From NCBI GenBank assembly GCA_001438605.1, contig LIDE01000021.1, positions 1 through 58,933 on the forward strand: DNA of 58,933 nucleotides, given 5' to 3'. Below, piece by piece: positions 16,935 through 27,066 of the stretch (positions are counted from its first letter, which is position 1; the number at the start of each line of letters is the position of its first letter). The position numbers and the translations under genes are program-made. Below the pieces are notes generated by a model. That model saw nothing but the letters and a program-made list of their open reading frames with translations, searched no databases and was not told where the DNA came from. Source of the DNA: SAR92 bacterium BACL16 MAG-120619-bin48. Its GTDB lineage: Bacteria; Pseudomonadota; Gammaproteobacteria; Pseudomonadales; Porticoccaceae.

Positions 16935-19616
16935 ATGCTCCCAGCTCTCATTAACATAGCGCCCTTCAAGCAAGCGATTGCCAACGGCGACTTAATCTTA
17001 ACGCCAAACCAGCGTCTGGCGGCAAAGATTACCCAGGCGTGGGGCGAGTTAATGAGTGAGTCAAGCAACGTCTGGCCGGCCCCACGGGTTTACTCGCTGG
17101 AGCACTGGCTGAAGCAGTGCTGGAACGAACTACAAGATCAAAATCACCCTCTGACCGGTGGGCTCTCCTTGGTCGGCGGCCAGCAGAGCCGTTATTACTG
17201 GGAACGGGCCATTGCGCAGCACAATCCTGAGCTCAACAGCCGCTATGCCAAGCTTGCCGCAGACGCGCTAAAAATAGTGCAAACTTGGAATTTAACTGCC
17301 GCACAGGTGCCAGGTGACAACCCATCGTCGCGGCAGTTTAAGGCTTGGGCGGCGAGCTATACTGAGCTGCTCAGCTGGAACAAACTCGTCACACCCGCCA
17401 CCAGCTGGCAGCGTGTTGCCGACGGGTTTGTCAGCGGTGCACTGCCATGCGAATCGACCATTGCGCTCTACGGCTTTCAGTCGATCCCCCCTCTGCAGGA
17501 GACCGTTATTCAAGCAGCTGCAACCGCGGTGACACGCATTTCCGCCTCAGGCTCACACTCCAGCGCAGTCCCAGTTTCTATAAAGACAAAAGACCCGCAG
17601 CACGAATTGCGCCTCGCCGCAGACTGGGCCGCCAGACAGCTTAAAGAAAATTCCCAGCAGCGCATCGGCATTGTTGTGCCTGAGCTCAACAGTGCACTGG
17701 CTCAGGTCGTGCGCACGGTCGAGGAATCCTTGGCCACTCACAATTGTGATGTGATCTTCAATATTTCAGCCGGCACGCCTCTTTCGCAGACACCACTGGC
17801 CAACACTGCCCTTGAGATTATTGGCGCAGTGAACCACAAAGCCTCGCTGCAGCAATGGCTAAATCTGCTTTATTCACCCCACAGCACTCTTGATAGTGTC
17901 AGGCTAAGCGCCCGCGCCAATGCCGAGCTCGCCTTGCGTAAAAACAAACAGTTTGACTACAGCTTTGTTGAATTTTTAACCAGTTTGACCCAAGCCGCGC
18001 CAGCATCCATCAACGAGCAACAGACCACAAGTCCTGTACTGCAACCCCTAATTGAACTGTCTCGCGACCTGCTGGACAGCTCGCGGGGTCGCTACAGCGG
18101 ACAGAAAACCTTTTCTGCTTGGGCTGGTCTGTTTAGCACTCTCCTCGATCGTTTCGGCTGGCCAGGCGCACGCACCCTCAACAGTATTGAATACCAGCAG
18201 CGACAGCACTGGGGCCACCTGCTCGAACAATTTTCTGCACTCGACAACCTTGGCATAGAGGTTGGCTACAGCACCGCGCTAAAACACTTGCAGCAACTCG
18301 CAAAAGAGATGGTTTTTCATCCCCAGACCGGCGATGCGCCGCTGCAAATTCTGGGTTTACTGGAAGGCGCGGGACTGCGCTTCGACCAGCTGTGGATCGT
18401 CGATATGCACAGCCGCAGCTTCCCCGCCGCAGTGGCCATCAACCCGCTTCTGCCCGCCGAATTTCAGCGCGCACAGGGCATGCCCCACAGCTTGCCCGAG
18501 CGAGAGCTGCAGATAGCGGAGGATTTATTGGCCGATTACAAGATCAATTGCCAGCGTTTGATTCTCAGCTACCCCGAAGCCCGTGGTGAAGAAGAATTAA
18601 GCATTAGCCCGCTGCTGCGCCAGTCCCCAGTTGCCGACTACGCCGCACTGAGCGGCAGCAACGAACCCGACGCGCACCCGCCATGGCTCTATCAGGCAGA
18701 TCAGTGCCTCACCTTAGGGGATCGCGGCCCGCGCTATGATCCCGCCACAGAGCGCATTCGCGGTGGTAGTGAACTGTTGAAAAATCAATCGACCTGCCCC
18801 TTCAACGCCTTTGCCGCACATCGCTTAAAAGCAGAAGCGCTGGAGGAGCCTAGTCAAGGGCTATCTGCCATGGAGCGCGGCACCCTGCTGCATGATATTT
18901 TGTTTCGACTGTGGCGAGACTGGCAAACCTCCGCGCACTTTAAAAGCCTGTCAGAGCATCAAGTCGCCGCTCAGGTCAGCGCTGTAATCAATGGCGTCTT
19001 AGTCGAGTTGGCCCCCAAACATACCGTTCTGCAGGGCCCGCGCTACCGCGGTCTAGAGCAGGCGCGACTCGAGAAACTGATACTCGCCTGGCTTGAAAAA
19101 GAGCGCGAGCGGCCACCGTTTGAAGTGCACAGCTTAGAGAGCCGGGCACAAGTCAGCTTTGGCGATTTAACCCTCAATTTGCGCTTAGACAGAGTAGACC
19201 GAGTCGGCGAAAAACTGCTGATCATCGATTACAAATCTGGCGCCGTTTCCGCCAAAGACTGGGGTGGGTCGCGCCCCAGAGATCCCCAGCTGCCGCTCTA
19301 TATACTGGCCAGTGAGCCGGCTGCCAATGGCTGTGCCTTTGCCCAAATCAAAGGCGGCGCAATTCAATTTATCGGCGCCAGTGACAGTGGCCTCTTGCCA
19401 GGTGAGGAGCCAGGTGAGGAGCCTGTTGCCGACTGGCCCGCTCAGACAGCGGCGTGGTCATTAGCGCTGAACAACCTGGCCGCCGAATTTGTCACCGGCG
19501 ATGCCAGTGTCGTCGTGCACAATAAAGCCGCCTTCGCCTTCCAATCGCACTACCTGCCATTAAATCGCAGCGTGGAACAGTGCGATCTCGCTCAGGCGTC
19601 AGAGGAATCGTCATGA
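16935..19616 (+). CDS. AddB-like PD-(D/E)XK nuclease / probable DNA repair protein
   Basis: 893 residues. The N-terminal part is an inactivated helicase-like region without a Walker A motif. The C-terminal third is a RecB-type nuclease domain: LLHDILFRLW near 650, then LDRVDRVGEKLLIIDYKSG near 750-770 with the catalytic Asp and Lys. One Cys (STCPFNAFAAHR, near 620) sits where AddB has its first Fe-S ligand, but the three C-terminal cysteines of AddB are absent, so an Fe-S cluster is unlikely. ATGA overlap with the helicase gene downstream shows translational coupling. The pair probably acts in double-strand break end processing, like AddAB. Confidence 0.85.
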   Translation: MLPALINIAPFKQAIANGDLILTPNQRLAAKITQAWGELMSESSNVWPAPRVYSLEHWLKQCWNELQDQNHPLTGGLSLVGGQQSRYYWERAIAQHNPELNSRYAKLAADALKIVQTWNLTAAQVPGDNPSSRQFKAWAASYTELLSWNKLVTPATSWQRVADGFVSGALPCESTIALYGFQSIPPLQETVIQAAATAVTRISASGSHSSAVPVSIKTKDPQHELRLAADWAARQLKENSQQRIGIVVPELNSALAQVVRTVEESLATHNCDVIFNISAGTPLSQTPLANTALEIIGAVNHKASLQQWLNLLYSPHSTLDSVRLSARANAELALRKNKQFDYSFVEFLTSLTQAAPASINEQQTTSPVLQPLIELSRDLLDSSRGRYSGQKTFSAWAGLFSTLLDRFGWPGARTLNSIEYQQRQHWGHLLEQFSALDNLGIEVGYSTALKHLQQLAKEMVFHPQTGDAPLQILGLLEGAGLRFDQLWIVDMHSRSFPAAVAINPLLPAEFQRAQGMPHSLPERELQIAEDLLADYKINCQRLILSYPEARGEEELSISPLLRQSPVADYAALSGSNEPDAHPPWLYQADQCLTLGDRGPRYDPATERIRGGSELLKNQSTCPFNAFAAHRLKAEALEEPSQGLSAMERGTLLHDILFRLWRDWQTSAHFKSLSEHQVAAQVSAVINGVLVELAPKHTVLQGPRYRGLEQARLEKLILAWLEKERERPPFEVHSLESRAQVSFGDLTLNLRLDRVDRVGEKLLIIDYKSGAVSAKDWGGSRPRDPQLPLYILASEPAANGCAFAQIKGGAIQFIGASDSGLLPGEEPGEEPVADWPAQTAAWSLALNNLAAEFVTGDASVVVHNKAAFAFQSHYLPLNRSVEQCDLAQASEESS

Positions 19617-22600
19617 CCCAGATTGTCGATGCCGCCGAACGCGCACTCGCCCTCGACCCAGAGCAGAGCTTTATTGTTTCGGCGCCCGCAGGCTCGGGCA
19701 AAACTGGGCTGATCACCCAACGAGTTTTGCGCTTACTGTGCACGGTAGAAAACCCCGAGCAGGTTCTCAGTATCACCTTCACCCGCAAAGCGGCGGGCGA
19801 AATGGCCAGCCGCATTCATAATGCTCTGCAATTCGCAGCCTATAACCCCCGACCGGACAATGATTACGACGCCCAAACATGGGACCTAGCGGCACAGGTT
19901 ATTGCGCGGGACAGCGAGTTGGGCTGGAACTTACTGACCATGCCAGGGCGTCTGCGCGTTCAAACCATCGATGGGTTTTGTCGCTACATCGCCAGTCAAT
20001 TTGCCCTTGAAACAAAATTTGGCACATTGCCAGACACCTGCGACCAGCCCGCCCAATACTACCAAAGTGCCGCTCGCGCAGTGCTTGAAAACGTCGAAGA
20101 AGACAGTGCCACGGGCCTGCATGTCGCCACCCTTTTAGCCCACATGGGTAACAACTGGACGCGCTGTGAGACAGTCTTAGCGGAACTGCTCGGCAAGCGC
20201 GAGCAGTGGCTGCCACTGATTGTCGACGCTGAGGGCAATCAAGCCTATTTCCAACAGGTGATCGACGACATTGTCAGTGAAAATTTGCTGCAGCTGCAGG
20301 AAGAACTACAGCCGATTGCCGGTGAGTTTATCGCCTTGGCGGATTTTGCAGCCAGCCATGTCAGCCCGGAAAAAAACGCGCGACTCAGCCAACTGGCGGG
20401 TATCAGTGACCTGCCCGACATCAGCGCTGACAGTATTTCAGCGTGGAAAGTCCTGCTCAATTTACTGGTCACCAAAGAGATCAAGCCACGCAAAACGATC
20501 ACCGTTTCCGAGGGCTTTCCAACCGACCACAAGTCGCAAAAACAACAGATGTTAAGCCTGCTCGAGTGGTCTGCCGAAAACCGCGCACTGCAGGAACTGA
20601 TCAGCAATGTGATGCATTTGCCCGACACAAAGATAGCCTCGGCTGAACAAACTCTGCTCGACGCCTTGGGCCATCTTCTACCACTGCTGGCTGCAGAACT
20701 AAGCATACAGTTTAGCGCCCACGACACTGCCGATTACCCCGCAATCACACTGGCTGCCCTCGATGGTCTAGGCCCCTCGGCGCAGGACGAATCGATCTCA
20801 GATATTACCCTGCGCCTCGACTATCAGCTGCGCCACATCCTGGTTGACGAATTCCAAGATACCTCTGCCTCGCAAATTAAATTGCTTGAGCAGGTCATTG
20901 CCGGCTGGGAGCAGGGCGATGGCAGAACACTGTTTTTAGTGGGCGATGCCATGCAGTCGCTCTACAGCTTTCGCAACGCCAATGTCGGGCTATTTCTCAA
21001 CGCACAGCGCCATCCGATCGGGCCGATTCAGTGCCAGCCGCTCACCCTGCGCACCAATTTTCGCTCTCAGCAAGGTATAGTCGAATGGGTTAACCATACC
21101 TTTGCTAAGGCATTTCCAGCCCACGCAGACATTGGCCGCGGCGCCATCCCCTACTCCGCGTCTCAGGCGTTCAAGCGGGCTGGCGACGAAGCGGCCGTCA
21201 GCTTTCAAGGGTTCTCAGGCGAAGGCGACCGACTTGCTGAAGCGCAGAGTGTGGCTCAGCTATGCACGAAACTGGTCGCCGAAAAACCGCAGGAATCGAT
21301 CGCCATTCTGGTGCGCGGCCGCGGCCATTTAAGCGATATTGTCCCCGCCTTGGCCGCCGCAAAACTGTCCTGGCAGGCAATCGATATCACGCCACTGGCA
21401 GCGCGAATGCCCGTGGTTGACGTCCTCTCGTTGACACGGGCACTGTTCTCTCCCGCCGACAAAATCGCCTGGCTGTCGGTGCTGCGTGCGCCGTTCTGCG
21501 GCTTTGGGCTGGCAGACCTACTGGTGCTGGCCAATCCATTGCCCGGTGTGTCTCACCCAGACAGCGCCCAGTCCAGCACTGTCGAGCGCGACGTGATAAT
21601 ACTCAGCCAGCTGCAAGACTTGCTGACCAGCGATCTGCCCAATCCACTCTCAGAGAGTGGACAAGTTATTTTGAAACGCACAGGACCGCTGCTGGTAACG
21701 GCATGGAATAATCGCTTGCGCGGCAATCTTCGCGACACCATAGAACAACTATGGCTAGTCCTCGGCGGCCCAGCCACCCTGTCCAGCAGTGCTGACCTCG
21801 ACGACGTGCGCCGCTATTTTGATCTGTTGGAAACATGGCAAGAAGCAGGCACCATCAAAGATTGGCAAGGCTTCCAAGCCGCCGTAGATCAACTTTATGC
21901 TGCCCCCTCGGTTGACTCGCCAATCTCTCAGGAGGCGCAGCCGATCATTCAAATTATGACTATTCACAAGGCCAAGGGGCTTGAGTTTGATCATGTTATT
22001 CTGCCGGGACTCTCCCGCGCGGGCCGCTCAAATGACAAGCCGCTGTTGCGCTGGCAACAACATATTAATGAAGAGGGTCAGGCCAGTTTGATTATGTCGC
22101 CCTTGGGTGCCCATGACGAAGACGATAGTAGTGTCTATCGCTATCTCAGCTATGAAGAAGGTGTTAAATCGCGCCTCGAAAATACCCGAGTACTCTACGT
22201 CGCCGCAACCCGCGCCATCCGCAAACTCTATCTATTTGGCTCAGTGACGACAAAAAAGAACGTTTGGCAAGTGCCATCAAAAGGCACTCTCTTGGCGCGT
22301 ATTTGGGAGACTATTGAGCCAGCAATCGATGGAGAGCTTTATCAGGTCACCCAGCTCGACGACAGCGACGCGGCGGAATCTCCTGCGGCGCAGGCACAGG
22401 GCGTTAACCCGCTCAAACGCTTAGCCAGTGACTATCAGCAACATCAGAAAGTCATCCGCCTTACCCTCGGCGCCGAACTCAGCGCCACCGATACAACGTT
22501 AAAAACTGACGCTGAACTCAGTATGCGCGCCCGCCATCTGGGCACCCTGCTGCACCGCAGCCTAAAACAGATTGCGCAAGATGGTTTGCAGAAATGGCCA

Positions 22601-23047
22601 CAACAGCGCTTACAACAGCTGCCGTCAGCGTGGACTGCACAGCTCAAAGAACTTGGCATACTGTCTACAGACACTGAACTGAGCGCACTTAGCCAAGCCA
22701 TCCGCACGATGTTAAGCGACAGTCGCGGCCAATGGATTTTGCAATCTCACACCGACGCGCACTGCGAACAGGCACTGGGCTACCGCTATAATGACCAGAG
22801 TGGCGTCGGCACCTCGGTGATTGATCGCACGTTTATCGATCAAGGTATTCGCTGGATCATCGACTATAAATTTTCACACCCCAATGATGGCGAAACAGTG
22901 GAACAATTCGCCGCCCGTCAGAGCCAACTCTACACCGCTCAACTCAACCACTACGCTACGCTCTATCGCGAGATGCAGCCAACACCGGTTGGCTGCGCGC
23001 TCTATTTTCCGCAAATCCCGTTGTTTGTTGAGGTTCCCGTCGAATAA
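19613..23047 (+). CDS. AddA-like UvrD-family helicase-nuclease
   Basis: 1144 residues from the ATG at 19613, which overlaps the stop of the preceding gene; a longer frame inside the neighbour is rejected. Helicase motifs appear in order: Walker A SAPAGSGKT near 25, TFTRKAAGEM, VDEFQDTS near 410, FLVGDAMQSLYSFRNA, MTIHKAKGLEF near 780 and LYVAATRA near 860. The C-terminus carries its own nuclease domain with HLGTLLHRSLKQ near 975 and RWIIDYKFS near 1080. Helicase plus nuclease in one chain, with a second nuclease chain next door, is the AddAB plan. The 3' end lies 72 bases before the DAHP synthase start. Confidence 0.9.
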   Translation: MTQIVDAAERALALDPEQSFIVSAPAGSGKTGLITQRVLRLLCTVENPEQVLSITFTRKAAGEMASRIHNALQFAAYNPRPDNDYDAQTWDLAAQVIARDSELGWNLLTMPGRLRVQTIDGFCRYIASQFALETKFGTLPDTCDQPAQYYQSAARAVLENVEEDSATGLHVATLLAHMGNNWTRCETVLAELLGKREQWLPLIVDAEGNQAYFQQVIDDIVSENLLQLQEELQPIAGEFIALADFAASHVSPEKNARLSQLAGISDLPDISADSISAWKVLLNLLVTKEIKPRKTITVSEGFPTDHKSQKQQMLSLLEWSAENRALQELISNVMHLPDTKIASAEQTLLDALGHLLPLLAAELSIQFSAHDTADYPAITLAALDGLGPSAQDESISDITLRLDYQLRHILVDEFQDTSASQIKLLEQVIAGWEQGDGRTLFLVGDAMQSLYSFRNANVGLFLNAQRHPIGPIQCQPLTLRTNFRSQQGIVEWVNHTFAKAFPAHADIGRGAIPYSASQAFKRAGDEAAVSFQGFSGEGDRLAEAQSVAQLCTKLVAEKPQESIAILVRGRGHLSDIVPALAAAKLSWQAIDITPLAARMPVVDVLSLTRALFSPADKIAWLSVLRAPFCGFGLADLLVLANPLPGVSHPDSAQSSTVERDVIILSQLQDLLTSDLPNPLSESGQVILKRTGPLLVTAWNNRLRGNLRDTIEQLWLVLGGPATLSSSADLDDVRRYFDLLETWQEAGTIKDWQGFQAAVDQLYAAPSVDSPISQEAQPIIQIMTIHKAKGLEFDHVILPGLSRAGRSNDKPLLRWQQHINEEGQASLIMSPLGAHDEDDSSVYRYLSYEEGVKSRLENTRVLYVAATRAIRKLYLFGSVTTKKNVWQVPSKGTLLARIWETIEPAIDGELYQVTQLDDSDAAESPAAQAQGVNPLKRLASDYQQHQKVIRLTLGAELSATDTTLKTDAELSMRARHLGTLLHRSLKQIAQDGLQKWPQQRLQQLPSAWTAQLKELGILSTDTELSALSQAIRTMLSDSRGQWILQSHTDAHCEQALGYRYNDQSGVGTSVIDRTFIDQGIRWIIDYKFSHPNDGETVEQFAARQSQLYTAQLNHYATLYREMQPTPVGCALYFPQIPLFVEVPVE

Positions 23048-23119
23048 TCTTCATAATTGCCAGATATTAAGTACAATAGCGGCCCCGTGAAACCAACTGA
23101 TAGGATTAGGCATTCCGAC

Positions 23120-24187
23120 ATGGATCCGCACGCTACAGAAAACATTAATATTGCATCGCAGGAAATTTTAGTTACGCCCGCCGAACTCAAACGCACGATC
23201 CCGCTGTCTGACACAGCGCGCAAAACCGTCTATGGCGGACGCAAAGCGATTGAAGATATTCTTTCCCACAAAGATCACCGCGTGATGGTTGTGGTCGGCC
23301 CCTGCTCAATTCATGACCTCAAAGCAGCTCACGAGTACGCCCACAGACTCAAAGCGCTGTCTGACAAAGTTAGCGACACCCTGCTGATTGTAATGCGTGT
23401 CTATTTCGAGAAACCCCGTACCACGGTGGGCTGGAAAGGTTTGATCAACGACCCGTTTATGAACGACTCGTTCAAAATAACTGACGGTTTGCATATTGGC
23501 CGCCAGCTGCTACACGACATCGCCGAAATTGGCCTGCCAACAGCGACTGAAGCCCTTGACCCGATATCTCCGCAGTATCTGCAGGATTTGATTGCGTGGT
23601 CAGCAATTGGCGCGCGCACCACAGAGTCGCAAACGCACCGTGAAATGGCCTCAGGTCTCTCCTCCTCTGTCGGCTTTAAGAATGGAACCGATGGCAGCCT
23701 CACTGTTGCCATTAACGCCTTGCAGTCGGTCGCCAGCCCCCACCGCTTCCTTGGTATTAATTCGGATGGCAAAGTGGCCATTATTGCCACCAAAGGGAAC
23801 CCCTACGCCCATGTTGTTCTCCGCGGTGGCAACGGAAAACCTAACTATGACTCCGTCAGTGTCTCCATTTGTGAGCACGAGTTAAAGGGCGCCGGCATCC
23901 CGACCAACATTATGATTGATTGCAGCCATGCGAACTCCAACAAGGACCATAATCTGCAACCGCTGGTGCTCGAAAATGTTACCAATCAGATTATTGAAGG
24001 CAATAAATCAATTATCGGCGTAATGATTGAGAGTCACTTAGAAGGTGGGAATCAGAAACTATCGAGTGATCCCGCCGCCATGAAATACGGCGTGTCCGTG
24101 ACCGATGCCTGTATTGACTGGAGCACCACCGAAAAATCGCTGCTGGGTATGGCCGATAAATTACGTGCGATTCTTCCTTCACGGTAA
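23120..24187 (+). CDS. 3-deoxy-7-phosphoheptulonate (DAHP) synthase, class I
   Basis: First step of the shikimate pathway, joining phosphoenolpyruvate and erythrose 4-phosphate. 355 residues from the ATG at 23120. Metal and substrate segments are all present: VVGPCSIHD, MRVYFEKPRTTVGWKGLINDP, GARTTESQTHRE, DCSHANSNKDH, GVMIESHL and VTDACI. The sequence belongs to the AroF/AroG/AroH family, but I cannot decide from sequence which aromatic amino acid inhibits it, so no symbol is given. A terminator follows directly. Confidence 0.93.
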   Translation: MDPHATENINIASQEILVTPAELKRTIPLSDTARKTVYGGRKAIEDILSHKDHRVMVVVGPCSIHDLKAAHEYAHRLKALSDKVSDTLLIVMRVYFEKPRTTVGWKGLINDPFMNDSFKITDGLHIGRQLLHDIAEIGLPTATEALDPISPQYLQDLIAWSAIGARTTESQTHREMASGLSSSVGFKNGTDGSLTVAINALQSVASPHRFLGINSDGKVAIIATKGNPYAHVVLRGGNGKPNYDSVSVSICEHELKGAGIPTNIMIDCSHANSNKDHNLQPLVLENVTNQIIEGNKSIIGVMIESHLEGGNQKLSSDPAAMKYGVSVTDACIDWSTTEKSLLGMADKLRAILPSR

Positions 24188-24222
24188 AAGTGTCGCGAAC
24201 ATTTAGCGGCAGGAGCCTAACT

Positions 24223-24256
24223 AAGCCTCAGTGACAAAATCACTGAGGCTTTTTTA
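24223..24256 (+). terminator. Rho-independent terminator after DAHP synthase
   Basis: A perfect 12-bp stem AAGCCTCAGTGA (24223-24234) and TCACTGAGGCTT (24240-24251), loop CAAAA, ending in six T. It separates DAHP synthase from the J-domain gene. Confidence 0.93.
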
Positions 24257-24339
24257 TTCGCCACATCCCACCACTACACCCTCGCCAAATACCACGCAAA
24301 AAGGTATGGTTGCAACCACTCAACAAGCACCTGATTACT

Positions 24340-25032
24340 ATGCCTAGAATTCTTTTACTCGTCGCAATCGCCCTATTGGTGTGGTTTTGGTGGCGCACTT
24401 TTACCAAGACTCCCAAAGAAAACCGCAAGCCTTTTTTATGGAAAAGCGCCTTTTGGGTCACCCTGGGCCTGTCCCTGCTACTCGTGGCAACCGGACGTAT
24501 GCATTGGATTGGCGCAGGGTTAGCCATACTGGTACCCGTACTCAAAGGCCTATTCACCTTCGGCGTGCGCGCATTGCCCCTGCTGCAACTAGTGGGCCGA
24601 TTCAAAACCAGCCCATCCCAGTTTCAGAGCAAATCACTGCGCCTGGAGGTTAATTTTTCAACCCAAAAAATGGACGGAGACATTCTTGCTGGCGAGTTTT
24701 CTGGCCAGCGACTGTCGGCGCTCAGCGATGAACAATTGCAGACATTAGCCGCAAGCCTGAAGCAGACAGATCGCGAGGCATACCTGCTATTGCAAGTGTA
24801 TCTTTTTCGCAATGGCCCAAGGGACGGCCAGCAATACGACAGATCGGCGCCGACGAGCGACCAAAGCGTCTCCAAAACCGAAGCGTACCAGATATTAGGC
24901 CTAACACCGGAAGCTTCAAAAGAAGAGATCATTAAAGCCCACAAACGACTAATCCAGCGATTGCATCCCGATCGCGGTGGCAGCGACTATTTAGCCGCGA
25001 AAATAAACGCGGCCAAAGACAGTTTGATGTAG
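24340..25032 (+). CDS. Membrane-anchored J-domain (Pam18/DjlA-like) co-chaperone
   Basis: 230 residues from the ATG at 24340; a TTG ten codons earlier is possible. Hydrophobic spans lie near residues 2-17 and 35-75. The middle region (about 95-165) is soluble and helical. The C-terminus is a J domain: KTEAYQILGLTPEASKEEIIKAHKRL, the HPD motif in LHPDRGGS, then YLAAKINAAKDSLM. The tail pattern HPDxGGSxYLAxKINxAKD is typical of mitochondrial Tim14/Pam18. The protein should present the J domain to DnaK near the inner membrane. Client unknown. Confidence 0.85.
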   Translation: MPRILLLVAIALLVWFWWRTFTKTPKENRKPFLWKSAFWVTLGLSLLLVATGRMHWIGAGLAILVPVLKGLFTFGVRALPLLQLVGRFKTSPSQFQSKSLRLEVNFSTQKMDGDILAGEFSGQRLSALSDEQLQTLAASLKQTDREAYLLLQVYLFRNGPRDGQQYDRSAPTSDQSVSKTEAYQILGLTPEASKEEIIKAHKRLIQRLHPDRGGSDYLAAKINAAKDSLM

Positions 25033-25091
25033 CGTTAGTCGATTTTGCACTACTTCTTTTCTCACCGCCCCCACATCAAGAGCACTCAGCT

Positions 25092-26897
25092 ATGAGGTCA
25101 AGTCACCCTTCGACAGAGCCCGAAAAAAGCATTAACTGGACACTTCTCAAGCTGATTTGGCCCTACATGCTCGAGCACAAGGTGCGCATCGTCATCGCTC
25201 TTAGTTGTTTGGTGCTATCGAAGGCAGCCAGTGTTTATGGGCCTTTTCTGCTGAAGTACATTGTCGACACGCTGAGCCGTGAACAAGCTTCGCCGCTTGT
25301 GCTGGCGCCAATTGGATTGGTCCTGGCATACGGGTTTGCGCGGTTCTCGATGATTATTCTTGGTGAGATTCGCGATACTGTATTTGGCAGAGTGACCGAG
25401 CGGGCTATGCGCCGCGTTAGTCTTCAAGTCTTCCAGCACATTCACAGCCTCGACTTGGACTTTCATCTCAATCGGCGCACCGGTGGCCTCGCTCGCGATA
25501 TAGAACGGGGCACTAACGGCATCAGCTTTTTGATGCGTTTTTTCGTCTTCAATATTGCCCCTACTTTGATTGAAATAGCGCTGGTAATTGGTATCTTACT
25601 GTACAACTACGGAGCTGCATTTGCGGTTATTACGCTGATATCGGTGGTTTTGTATATTCTATTTTCGATTGTCACCACGGATTGGCGCACTCAATTTGTT
25701 CGCGAGGCCAACCAAGCCGATTCAGCCGCCAGCACGAGAGCGATCGATAGTTTGCTGAACTATGAAACGGTGAAATATTTCACCAATGAATCGTTTGAAG
25801 CGAATTTGTACGATAAAACACTGGCGGACTGGGAGCTCGCGCGGCGCAAAAATCGGCTTTCACTTCTCTCCTTAAACAGCGGCCAAGCCCTGATTATTAC
25901 TGCAGCCATGACTGCGATGATGTGGCTCGCCGCGCAGCGTGTGGTCGACGAGACCATGACGATCGGCGACTTTGTGCTGATCAACGCCTTTATGCTGCAA
26001 TTATTTATGCCGCTCAACTTTCTTGGTTTTGTTTATCGAGAAATCAAAAGCTCCATGGCGAACATTGAAAATATGTTCGCGCTGATGACCCTTTCGAGCA
26101 AAATAACCGATGAACCCGATGCTGCGCCCCTCGTGATTAGTGGCGGCCATATCGTTTTTGACTCTGTATCATTTCACTACAGCGCCGACCGTACCATTCT
26201 CAGCAATGTAAGCTTTGATATAAAACCGGGCGAAAAAGTCGCGGTTGTCGGCGCCAGTGGCGCCGGAAAATCAACACTGGTGAAGCTGCTCTTTCGATTT
26301 TACGACCCAACCAGTGGCGCAATCACCATTGATGGTCAACCATTAAAGCAGATTACCCAGCAGAGTCTCCGCCACGCCATCGGTATTGTGCCGCAGGATA
26401 CTGTGCTCTTTAACAGCAGTATTTTTGAAAATATCCGCTACGGTAAGCCTGATGCCTCCGATGCCGAGGTGAACACCGCGATACGGCTAGCCCACCTCGA
26501 TGGTTTTATCAATCAACTCCCGGAAGGCTCCGCCACGATAGTCGGCGAGCGCGGACTCAAGCTGTCCGGCGGGGAAAAACAGCGGGTTGCCATTGCCAGA
26601 ACCATCCTTAAACGCCCGCCTATATTACTGTTTGACGAGGCCACGTCTTCACTCGACAGCAAGTCTGAGCGAGCAATACTTACAGCGCTGAAGGAAATAA
26701 GCCAAGGCCACACCAGCTTAGTGATCGCCCATCGTCTATCGACAGTGGTAGACGCCGACAGAATTGTCGTGCTTGACCATGGACGAATTGTTGAACAAGG
26801 CAGTCATGAACAGTTAATTGCCGCCGCCGGCTACTATTCCGATCTATGGCGTACACAACAGCGAACTGTGCGGCAAGACCCAGAAATGCTCGATTAA
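25092..26897 (+). CDS. ABC exporter, fused permease-ATPase, Atm1/HMT type
   Basis: 601 residues. Six membrane segments over about residues 15-320, then a nucleotide-binding domain with Walker A GASGAGKSTL, signature LSGGEKQR, Walker B ILLFDEATSSLD and the His switch in VIAHRLSTV. The LLNYETVKYFTNE segment in the membrane domain is the hallmark of Atm1-type exporters. These move glutathione-linked compounds or metal-glutathione species out of the cytosol. It works as a homodimer. MsbA is the main alternative but lacks this segment. Confidence 0.88.
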   Translation: MRSSHPSTEPEKSINWTLLKLIWPYMLEHKVRIVIALSCLVLSKAASVYGPFLLKYIVDTLSREQASPLVLAPIGLVLAYGFARFSMIILGEIRDTVFGRVTERAMRRVSLQVFQHIHSLDLDFHLNRRTGGLARDIERGTNGISFLMRFFVFNIAPTLIEIALVIGILLYNYGAAFAVITLISVVLYILFSIVTTDWRTQFVREANQADSAASTRAIDSLLNYETVKYFTNESFEANLYDKTLADWELARRKNRLSLLSLNSGQALIITAAMTAMMWLAAQRVVDETMTIGDFVLINAFMLQLFMPLNFLGFVYREIKSSMANIENMFALMTLSSKITDEPDAAPLVISGGHIVFDSVSFHYSADRTILSNVSFDIKPGEKVAVVGASGAGKSTLVKLLFRFYDPTSGAITIDGQPLKQITQQSLRHAIGIVPQDTVLFNSSIFENIRYGKPDASDAEVNTAIRLAHLDGFINQLPEGSATIVGERGLKLSGGEKQRVAIARTILKRPPILLFDEATSSLDSKSERAILTALKEISQGHTSLVIAHRLSTVVDADRIVVLDHGRIVEQGSHEQLIAAAGYYSDLWRTQQRTVRQDPEMLD

Positions 26898-26983
26898 TTT
26901 GAGCGCTTAGCCACAATTTACCGTGTGACCAAAAATAGTTCCCAGTAAAGTGATAACCAGTTCCCACTTTTAGGTTGTTCCAG

Positions 26984-27011
26984 TTGCAGCAATGTCTTCA
27001 CGGCATAGAAT
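26984..27011 (+). promoter_or_regulatory. Candidate promoter of the PEP-CTERM-like gene
   Basis: TTGCAG (26984-26989), a 16-bp spacer and TAGAAT (27006-27011), 55 bases before the start codon. The spacer is one short of ideal. No operator symmetry seen. Confidence 0.4.
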
Positions 27012-27066
27012 CATCCCATCGACATTAGATTTGTGTTGGCAGGTCGCTAACAAGGAGCAACAAGGA

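Noticed and set aside
19398-19421. Perfect 12-bp tandem duplication in the AddB-like gene (two GEEP units)
   Set aside because: In frame and lies in a loop region of the protein; most likely a simple slippage event of no special meaning.
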